From the NCBI RefSeq assembly GCF_023516615.1, contig NZ_JAMGBF010000017.1, positions 79,706 through 143,705 on the forward strand: a stretch of DNA of 64,000 nt. The letters run 5' to 3'. The DNA comes from Streptomyces panaciradicis (GTDB taxonomy: Bacteria; Actinomycetota; Actinomycetes; Streptomycetales; Streptomycetaceae). A model generated the notes under the pieces. That model ran no database searches and had not been told where the DNA came from. It saw only the letters and a program-made list of their open reading frames with translations. Each line of letters starts with the position of its first letter. Positions within the stretch are counted from its first letter, which is position 1. Below are positions 42,447 through 51,200 of the stretch, in pieces. Both the position numbers and the translations under genes were made by a program.

Positions 42447-43609
42447 GCGTGCGCAACCGCGACACCCTCGGCGGTCGCGCGGCGATCGTCGGAATCGGGG
42501 CGACGGAGTTCTCCAAGGACTCGGGCCGCAGTGAGCTGCGGCTGGCCGTGGAGGCGGTACGGGCCGCGCTGGACGACGCCGGGCTGAGCCCTGCCGATGT
42601 GGACGGCATGGTCACCTTCACGATGGACACCAATCCGGAGATCACCGTCGCGCAGGCGGCCGGGATCGGGGAGCTGTCCTTCTTCTCCCGCGTCCACTAC
42701 GGCGGCGGGGCGGCCTGCGCGACGGTCCAGCAGGCGGCGCTCGCCGTCGCCGCGGGCGTGGCCGAGGTGGTCGTCTGCTACCGGGCCTTCAACGAGCGCT
42801 CGGGCCGCAGGTTCGGCTCCGGGGTCCAGCACCGCGAACCGTCGGCGGAGGGTGCGGCGCTCGGCTGGGCGCTGCCGTTCGGGCTGCTGACCCCGGCGTC
42901 CTGGGTGGCGATGGCGGCCCAGCGCTATCTGCACGTGCACGGGCTGACGCCGGAGTCGTTCGGGCAGGTGGCGGTCGTCGACCGCAAGTACGCGGCGACG
43001 AATCCGGCGGCCTACTTCCACGGCCGCCCGATCACCCTCGCCGACCACGCCGCCTCGCGCTGGATCGTCGAGCCGCTCCGGCTGCTGGACTGCTGTCAGG
43101 AGACCGACGGCGGCCAGGCGGTCGTCGTCACGTCCGTGGAGCGCGCCCGCGATCTGCCGAACCGGCCCGCGGTGATCGCGGCGGCCGCCCAGGGCGCGGG
43201 GCGCGGCCAGGAGCAGATGACGAGCTTCTACCGCGACGACCTGACCGGCCTGCCGGAGATGGGCGTGGTGGCCCGGCAGCTGTGGCGCACCTCCGGGCTG
43301 ACGCCGGCCGACGTGGACGTGGCGATCCTGTACGACCACTTCACGCCGTTCGTCCTGATGCAGCTGGAGGAGTTCGGGTTCTGCGGGAGGGGTGAGGCGG
43401 CCGATTTCGTCGCCCGGGAGGTGCTGCCGATCAACACCCACGGAGGACAGCTCGGGGAGGCGTACCTCCACGGGATGAACGGGATGGCGGAGGGCGTACG
43501 GCAGCTGCGCGGGACGGCCGTGAACCGGGTGCCGGGCGCGGAAAGGGTCCTGGTCACCGCGGGTACGGGCGTTCCGACGTCGGGCCTGGTCCTGACCGCG
43601 GACGGCTGA
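42443..43609 (+). CDS. Lipid-transfer protein/thiolase-fold retro-aldolase, Ltp2-like
   Basis: 388 residues of thiolase fold (IVGIGATEFSKDSGRSE, VHYGGGAACATVQQAALAV, NTHGGQLGEAYLHGMNGMAE). Members named lipid-transfer protein act as retro-aldolases that release propionyl-CoA from steroid side chains, after forming a complex with a DUF35 protein such as the one at 41122. It overlaps the MaoC gene by 4 bp, so all three are translated together. No steroid ring-degradation genes are seen, so the substrate may be another branched acyl-CoA. Confidence 0.9.
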   Translation: MSVRNRDTLGGRAAIVGIGATEFSKDSGRSELRLAVEAVRAALDDAGLSPADVDGMVTFTMDTNPEITVAQAAGIGELSFFSRVHYGGGAACATVQQAALAVAAGVAEVVVCYRAFNERSGRRFGSGVQHREPSAEGAALGWALPFGLLTPASWVAMAAQRYLHVHGLTPESFGQVAVVDRKYAATNPAAYFHGRPITLADHAASRWIVEPLRLLDCCQETDGGQAVVVTSVERARDLPNRPAVIAAAAQGAGRGQEQMTSFYRDDLTGLPEMGVVARQLWRTSGLTPADVDVAILYDHFTPFVLMQLEEFGFCGRGEAADFVAREVLPINTHGGQLGEAYLHGMNGMAEGVRQLRGTAVNRVPGAERVLVTAGTGVPTSGLVLTADG

Positions 43610-43779
43610 GTTCGACGCCGTCCGCGGGGCCGACCCGCAGGGGTCTTCCCGCAGTAGTCCCCACCCGCTCGTCCACCTTCAGGAGGTGGAGCCGGCCCCA
43701 CCCCTACAACCTGAGGCGGACCCGGCTTCGGGACCTGCGGCCGATGAGCGGGAGGTGCACCCGCTCATAGCGTGGAGCC

Positions 43780-44337
43780 ATGACCACACCCGTCTGCACC
43801 AGCGCCTCGACCGCCGCCACCCCGGCGACGCAGACTCTGCCGTACCCGTCGTTCTCGTCGTACGTCAGGGCCCGGCAGCCGGTGCTGCTGCGCACCGCCC
43901 GGTCGCTCACCGCGAACCCGAGCGACGCGGAGGACCTGCTGCAGACCGCGCTCACCAAGACGTACGTCGCCTGGGAGCGGATCGAGGACCACCGGGCGCT
44001 GGACGGCTATGTGCGCCGGGCCCTGGTGAACACGCGCACCTCGCAGTGGCGCAAGCGCAAGGTCGACGAGTTCGTGTGCGAGGAGCTGCCCGAGCCGGAG
44101 CCGGTGCCCGCCGGGGGCGACCCGGCCGAGCAGCAGGCGCTGCACGACGCGATGTGGCGGGCGATCATGAAGCTCCCCGACCGGCAGCGGGCCATGGTCG
44201 TCCTCAGGTACTACGAGGATCTGAGCGAGGTCCAGACGGCCGAGGTGCTCGGCGTGTCCGTGGGCACGGTGAAGTCGGCGGTCTCCCGTGCGCTCGGCAA
44301 GCTCCGCGAGGACCCTGAGCTGGGCCTGGTCCGCTAG
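43780..44337 (+). CDS. SigE-family ECF RNA polymerase sigma factor
   Basis: 185 residues. Sigma region 2 has YVRARQPVLLRTARSL and PSDAEDLLQTALTKTYVAWE; region 4 has LPDRQRAMVVLRYYEDLSEV and TAEVLGVSVGTVKSAVSRAL. Family is the SigE-type (TIGR02983) actinobacterial group. The usual companion anti-sigma factor is not adjacent in the window, so control must differ. It stands alone between the aldolase operon and the acyl-CoA ligase. GTGGAGCC precedes the ATG. Confidence 0.92.
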   Translation: MTTPVCTSASTAATPATQTLPYPSFSSYVRARQPVLLRTARSLTANPSDAEDLLQTALTKTYVAWERIEDHRALDGYVRRALVNTRTSQWRKRKVDEFVCEELPEPEPVPAGGDPAEQQALHDAMWRAIMKLPDRQRAMVVLRYYEDLSEVQTAEVLGVSVGTVKSAVSRALGKLREDPELGLVR

Positions 44338-44401
44338 GGCGGACACCCACTGTCCGGTCGGTTTTCGCCACCGTGACCTGATCGATCACCGGCAGCTAGT
44401 G

Positions 44402-44419
44402 ACATACCGCTCGGTATGT
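44402..44419. promoter_or_regulatory. Palindrome upstream of acyl-CoA ligase gene (likely TetR-type operator)
   Basis: ACATACCG-CT-CGGTATGT is an 8-bp perfect inverted repeat with a 2-bp centre, 60 bp upstream of the start codon. Shapes ACCGNNCGGT are typical of TetR-family operators controlling fatty-acid genes in actinobacteria. Confidence 0.75.
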
Positions 44420-44479
44420 GCGCAGAATCAGCGCGAGCCCCCTACTACCGCGTTGGCAATGTCGCCCCGGGAGGACGCC

Positions 44480-46138
<1,659 letters not shown>

Positions 46139-46146
46139 CGCGACGA

Positions 46147-46185
46147 CGCGCCGGGCGGGACTCCCGAGGAGCCCCGCCCGGCGCG
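46147..46185. terminator. Terminator between acyl-CoA ligase and MFS gene
   Basis: CGCGCCGGGCGGG (46147-46159) and CCCGCCCGGCGCG (46173-46185) form a perfect 13-bp GC stem with a 13-nt loop, 8 bp after the ligase stop. Confidence 0.9.
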
Positions 46186-46260
46186 CATCCGTGCGGCTGC
46201 GGAAACCGCGGCGGTCACCGTCGTACGGCCGTGGCGGTCATCGCCGCGCAGCTGTGGCGC

Positions 46261-47466
46261 TCATCGACGTACGGCCGTCGTGGTCCAGCCCAGCAGGAGC
46301 CACACGCCCGCCACCGCGCACACCCCGCCCCAGCCCCAGTGGCTGAAGGCGAGGCCCGCGAGGGCCGAGGCGGTGGCGCCGCCCGCGAAGCCCGCGACCA
46401 CGTAGGCGCTGTTGGCGGTGGCCGGGGTGGAGGTCGTCGTCAGGGCCAGGGTCTGGTTGGCGACGTGGGAGGCGACCAGGGCCGCGTGGATGGCGACGGC
46501 CGCCGCGAACAGGGCCACGAGCACGTGCCCGCCCAGCCAGAACAGGGGCACGGAGACGGCCGCGAGGAGATAGGCGGACCGTACGACCCTGGCGGCGCCG
46601 AAGCGGTCCACCAGCCCGCCCGCCAGGGGCGCCACCACGCTGGCCGCGAGCCCGAAGAGGCCGAAGAGTCCGGCGGTGGCGGTGGAGTAGCCGTAGGAAC
46701 CGCCCGTCAGCAGCAGGGCGAGCGAGGTCCACAGGGCGCTCCAGGCGCCGTACATCCCCGCCTGCCGGACGCACGCGCGCCACAGGTCGGGCGAGCGGCG
46801 GACCACCGAGGGCATGGCGAGCAGCCCGGCGAACAGCGACCCCTGGCGGTTGCGGGTCTCCGTGGGCAGGACGGCGGCGGTGGCCAGGCCGAGCACGGCC
46901 GTCAGCACCGCGGCGCCGACGAACACCGTTCGCCAGCCGAAGGTCTGCCCGACCAGCCCGCCGAGCACGCGGGCCGCGACGATGCCGGTGAACAGGCCCG
47001 CGATGACGGCCGCGACATGGCGGGCGCGCCGGTCGGCGGGAGCGCGCTGGGCGACCAGCGGGACCAGGAGCTGCGGGACCACCGTGGCCGCGGAGGCGAT
47101 CAGGACGGCCGCGGCGAGCGCGGTGGTCCCGGCGGCGGTGGCGCCGGCGATCAGGGCCGCCGTGGTGACCACCGACAGGACGGCCACCAGGCGGCGCCGG
47201 CTGACGCTGTCGCCGAGCGGGGCGAAGAAGAGCAGGCCGGCCGCGTAGCCGAACTGGGCGACCGAGGCGATCCAGGCCACCGCCGACGGGGTGGAGCCGA
47301 AGTCGCGGGCGATGAGGGGGAGCAGGGGGGCCGCGAGGTAGATGTTGGCGGCCGTGACGGCGGTGCACAGGGCGATGAGGGGAAGCAGCAGGCGACCGGC
47401 CAGGCCATCGGCGGGGCGCCGGGGGGCGGTGGTGCGGGCTCGGGTGACGGTGGTGGTGGGCGACAT
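46261..47466 (-). CDS. MFS efflux transporter (multidrug type)
   Basis: 401 residues with about 12 membrane helices. Major facilitator motif A-like loop RPADGLAGR before LLLPLIALCTAVTAANIYLA, and later LFFAPLGDSVSRRR between helices 2 and 3. From memory this corresponds to SCO4007, whose expression is repressed by the divergent TetR protein SCO4008, released by various drugs. ATG 47466 is preferred; a TTG at 47499 is in frame but lies inside the upstream operator. Terminated at its 3' end by overlapping short repeats (46215-46285). Confidence 0.9.
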   Translation of the reverse strand: MSPTTTVTRARTTAPRRPADGLAGRLLLPLIALCTAVTAANIYLAAPLLPLIARDFGSTPSAVAWIASVAQFGYAAGLLFFAPLGDSVSRRRLVAVLSVVTTAALIAGATAAGTTALAAAVLIASAATVVPQLLVPLVAQRAPADRRARHVAAVIAGLFTGIVAARVLGGLVGQTFGWRTVFVGAAVLTAVLGLATAAVLPTETRNRQGSLFAGLLAMPSVVRRSPDLWRACVRQAGMYGAWSALWTSLALLLTGGSYGYSTATAGLFGLFGLAASVVAPLAGGLVDRFGAARVVRSAYLLAAVSVPLFWLGGHVLVALFAAAVAIHAALVASHVANQTLALTTTSTPATANSAYVVAGFAGGATASALAGLAFSHWGWGGVCAVAGVWLLLGWTTTAVRR

Positions 47467-47497
47467 GGCGGGCGTGCTCCTTCGAGCCAGCTCTAGC

Positions 47498-47513
47498 AAC
47501 TAACTGGTTGGTT
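47498..47513. promoter_or_regulatory. TetR-type operator, MFS side
   Basis: AACTAACTGGTTGGTT: the two 8-base halves are complementary at 6 of 8 positions. It lies just upstream of the MFS gene, its centre 56 bp from the second operator. Confidence 0.78.
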
Positions 47514-47553
47514 GGAATGGTGAACAGTCTGGGTCGCCGTTCGATTCCCTGTC

Positions 47554-47569
47554 AACCAAACGGTTGGTT
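47554..47569. promoter_or_regulatory. TetR-type operator, regulator side
   Basis: AACCAAACGGTTGGTT: halves complementary at 7 of 8 positions. It is 24 bp upstream of the TetR start codon and shares the GGTTGGTT half with the other operator, so one protein probably binds both and represses both divergent genes. Confidence 0.85.
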
Positions 47570-47592
47570 ACTTGTCCCGCTACCCTGTCCTC

Positions 47593-48177
47593 ATGGCAGC
47601 AGTGAGGGACCCCGAGGCCACCAGGGCCCGGATCTTCGAGGCGGCGGTCGCCGAGTTCGCCCGGCACGGCATCGCGGGCGCCCGCATCGACCGCATCGCG
47701 GCCGAGGCCAAGGCCAACAAGCAGTTGATCTACGCCTACTTCGGCAACAAGGCCGAGCTGTTCACCCAGGTCCTGGGAAAGGTCATGCTCGACCTGGCCG
47801 TCGCCGTCCCCGTCGACCCGGACGACATCGAGGGCTGGATCGACCGCCTCATGGACTACCACGAGCAGCACCCCGAGGTGCTGCGCCTGCTCTTCTGGGA
47901 GGGCCTGGAGTACGGCGCCACCGCCGAACTCCCCGACGAGGCCGAACGCCAGGAGCACTACCGCCGCAAGGTCGCCGCCCTGGAGGACGGCCAGGCGCGC
48001 GGTGTCGTCACCGACGCCATCCCGCCCCGCGACCTGCTGTTCCTGCTGATCGCCGTGGCCAACTGGGCCGCCGTCGTCCCGCAGATGCGGCGCATCCTGG
48101 TCGGCGCCGAGGCGACCGACCGCGACCGCCTGCGCGCCTCGGTGAAAGAGGCGGCGCGGCGGCTGGTGGCGAAGTGA
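47593..48177 (+). CDS. TetR-family transcriptional repressor
   Basis: 194 residues. N-terminal HTH (about 10-55): TRARIFEAAVAEFARHGIAG, then IDRIAAEAKANKQLIYAYFG. The C-terminal part is helical and ligand-binding. Divergent from the MFS efflux gene with two shared palindromes between, so autorepression and MFS repression are expected. From memory this is SCO4008, a multidrug-responsive repressor with a solved structure. ATG 47593 (MAAVRDPE) fits the family. Confidence 0.93.
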   Translation: MAAVRDPEATRARIFEAAVAEFARHGIAGARIDRIAAEAKANKQLIYAYFGNKAELFTQVLGKVMLDLAVAVPVDPDDIEGWIDRLMDYHEQHPEVLRLLFWEGLEYGATAELPDEAERQEHYRRKVAALEDGQARGVVTDAIPPRDLLFLLIAVANWAAVVPQMRRILVGAEATDRDRLRASVKEAARRLVAK

Positions 48178-48182
48178 CCGTC

Positions 48183-48230
48183 GTCAGGCGCTGGTTGGTG
48201 CCGACCGTCAGGCGCTAGTTGGTGCCGATC
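48183..48230. repeat. 24-bp tandem duplication at a gene 3' end
   Basis: Two consecutive 24-bp copies (48183-48206 and 48207-48230) of GTCAGGCGCTGGTTGGTGCC plus four bases, 22 of 24 identical. The second copy carries the stop codon of the 1584-residue gene (CTA 48215-48217); the first has CTG there. So the end of that gene was duplicated downstream. Confidence 0.85.
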
Positions 48231-51200
48231 CGGGCCAGCAGATCCACGATCCGGGCCTGCACCTCGTCACTGGTCGACCGCTCCGCGAGGAAGAGGACGG
48301 TCTCCCCCGACGCCAGCCTGGGCAGGTCGGCCTGGTCGACGGCGGCGGTGTAGACGACGAGCGGAGTGCGGTTGAGCTGGCCGTTCGCACGCAGCCAGTC
48401 GATGATCCCGGCCTGCCGGCGATGCACCTGCATCAGGTCCATCACGACGAGATTGGGCCTGAGCTGCCCCGCCAGCGTCACGGCGTCCGCGTCGCTCGCG
48501 GCCCGCGCCACCTGCATCCCCCGCCGCTCCAGCGTCGCGGTCAGGGCGAGCGCGATCTCGGCGTGCTCCTCGATGAGCAGCACCCGCGGCGGATGCTGCT
48601 CGCTGTCCCGGGGCGCGAGCGCCTTCAGCAGTACGGCCGGATCGGCGCCGTAGGCCGCCTCGCGCGTCGCCTGCCCGAGCCCCGCGGTCACCATCACCGG
48701 CACCTCGGCGGCGACGGCCGCCTGCCGCAGCGACTGCAGCGCGGTCCGCGTGATCGGGCCGGTCAGCGGGTCCACGAACAGCGCGGCCGGGAAGGCGGCG
48801 ATCTGCGCGTCGACCTCCTCGCGCGAGTGCACGATCACCGGCCGGTACCCGCGGTCGCTGAGCGCCTGCTGCGTCGTCACGTCCGGCGCGGGCCACACCA
48901 GCAGCCGGCGCGGGTTGTCCAGCGGCTCCGGCGGCAGCTCGTCGTCCAGCGGCTGCGGCCGCGGCGGGTCGGCGACCTCGACGGCCCCGCCCGGCCCGTC
49001 CAGCGGCTCGGGCCCCTCGGCGGCGTTCTCGTCCGGCGCCCCTATGGCGTACGACCGTCCCGTGCCCTCGGTCGCCTGCGCGAGCCGGGCCTGACCGGCC
49101 AGGGAGGGCTGCGGCTGCGGCTGTTGCTGTTGCTGTTGCTGTGCGGGAGTCTGGTCGGCCGTCGGGTGCGGGCGGGCCGCCTGCTCCGGCGCGCCCGCCG
49201 CAGCGGGATCGGGCCGCGTCCCCAGCTTGCGGCGCCGGCCGGACCCGCCGGGGTTGTGCGGCGCGGGCGTCGCCGTCGGCTGCTGGACCTGCGCCGCCTG
49301 CCGGGTGAACGGCACCCCCTGCCCCAGCGTCCGCACGCTGATCGCCCGCCCCTGCGTCGAGTTGGGGTCGACGGGAGCGGCCGCGTCGGCGGGAAGCGGC
49401 TGGGCGACGGCCCGTGCGTCCGGAGCCACCCGCCCCACGCCGGCCGTGGCGGCCGTCGCTTCGCTGGGCGGCTGGACACCGGGGTGCGGAGGGGGCGCGG
49501 GCTGGGAGGACTGCGCGGGCTGCAGCGGCTGCGGCTGCTGTGGCGGTACGGGGGTGGCGGCGCCGTCGGCGGGGACGGGTGCGCCGACACCGGGCACCGC
49601 CGCCTGGGCCGGCAGGGGCTGGGCGGGCACGGGGGTGCCCGGAGGCACCGGCGTGGTCTGTGTGCCCGGCGCCGGGGTGGCTTGGGCGGGCAGGGGCTGG
49701 CCGGGGGCGAGCGGGGCGGCTGCGTTCGCCGCGTCCTGGGCTGGAGCGCCCGGCATCTGAGCGGCGGGCGCCGGTGGGACGGGGGCCGGCTGGCCCGGCA
49801 GTACCTGGGCGGGCTGGCCGGGAAGTGCCTGGGCGGGCCCCGGCGGTACGGGAGCCGCCGGTACTCCCTGTGCCGGGACCGGCTGGCCGGGGGCGCCCGG
49901 GATCCCGACGGGCTGGCCGGGGGCACTCGGGACTCCGACGGGCTGCCCGGGGCCGCCCTGGACCGGGATCTGCTGCCCCGGCGCCATCTGCACGCCCCCC
50001 GGCAGCGCGCCCTGCGCGGGAACGGCCACCGGCTGCTGGGCCACGGCCTGCTGGACCTGCGGCTGCTGCACGGGCGGCACCGGCTGGCCCGGTTGAACAG
50101 GCTGACCGGGGACCGGCTGCCCGGCGATCGGCTGCCCCGGCACAGGCTGCCCGGCGGGGACCATGCCGCCCACCGGCTGCCCGGCGATCGGCTGCCCCGG
50201 CACAGGCTGCCCGGCGGGGACCATGCCGCCCACCGGCTGCCCGGCGATCGGCTGCCCCGGCACAGGCTGCCCGGCGGGGACCATGCCGCCCACCGGCTGC
50301 CCGGCGATCGGCTGCCCCGGGGTGGGCTGCCCGGCGGGCGCCATGCCGCTCTGCTCGGCGACGGCCTCCTGTGCCGGTACCGGTACGCCTTCGCCCTGCG
50401 CGGGCGCCGGCTGTGCCACGGCACGGCGACGGCGGCCCGTCGGAGCGCTCGTGGGATGAGGCTGCGGCGGGGTGTGGTCGCCGGACTGGTCGTGGGGCAC
50501 GGCGTCGTGCCGGCCGTCGTCGACCAGGGCGTCACCGGCCGCGTCCTGACCGCTCTGACCGGGAAGCTGCGTCTGCGGACCGGGAACCTGGGCCTGGCCC
50601 TGGGCCTGGACCTGCCCGGGAATCTGGGGCTGCGCCGGGGCCGGCGGGGGAGCCACCGCGCTGTCGGGCGTCCGGTCCGCCTCGGCCGGGGGCAGTGCGA
50701 ACACCGCGCGAGGGCCGGCCTCCTGTGCGGCGGCCCGCTCGTTCGCGGCGGCCAGGGCACGCCGACGGCGCCCGGTCGGCTGGCCGTCCTCGGCGGGAAC
50801 GGACCCTGCGGACTGGTCACCCGGAGCCGGTTCCCCGGTCGGCGCGGGCGCCGCGGGCAGTGCCGCCGGCAACGCCTGCTGGGCCCCGCCGCCGTGCCGG
50901 GCACGGCGCCCGCCGGACGCGGGCACGCCCTGCGGCGGAACGGTGCCGCCCAGTCCCGTACCCACGGCGGCCGTTCCCGCGGCATGCTCGGCGGCCATGA
51001 CGACGGCACCCTCGCTGACCCCGTCACCGGCGCTCTCCGCAGGCCGTCCGCGGCGCCGCCCGGTGCCACCGGACACCTCCAGGGCGGCCGAGGCCGCGGC
51101 GGCGGCCGACTCCTCGACGGCCCGCCGCCTGCGCCGCCCGGTGGGCACACCGGCCTCCGCGTCGGCGGCGGCCGGCTCCCCGCTCTCCCCCGCGACCTCA

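Noticed and set aside
50112..50340. CRISPR-like repeat array
   Set aside because: The repeats have no unique spacers and encode an in-frame peptide repeat; they are a coding minisatellite.
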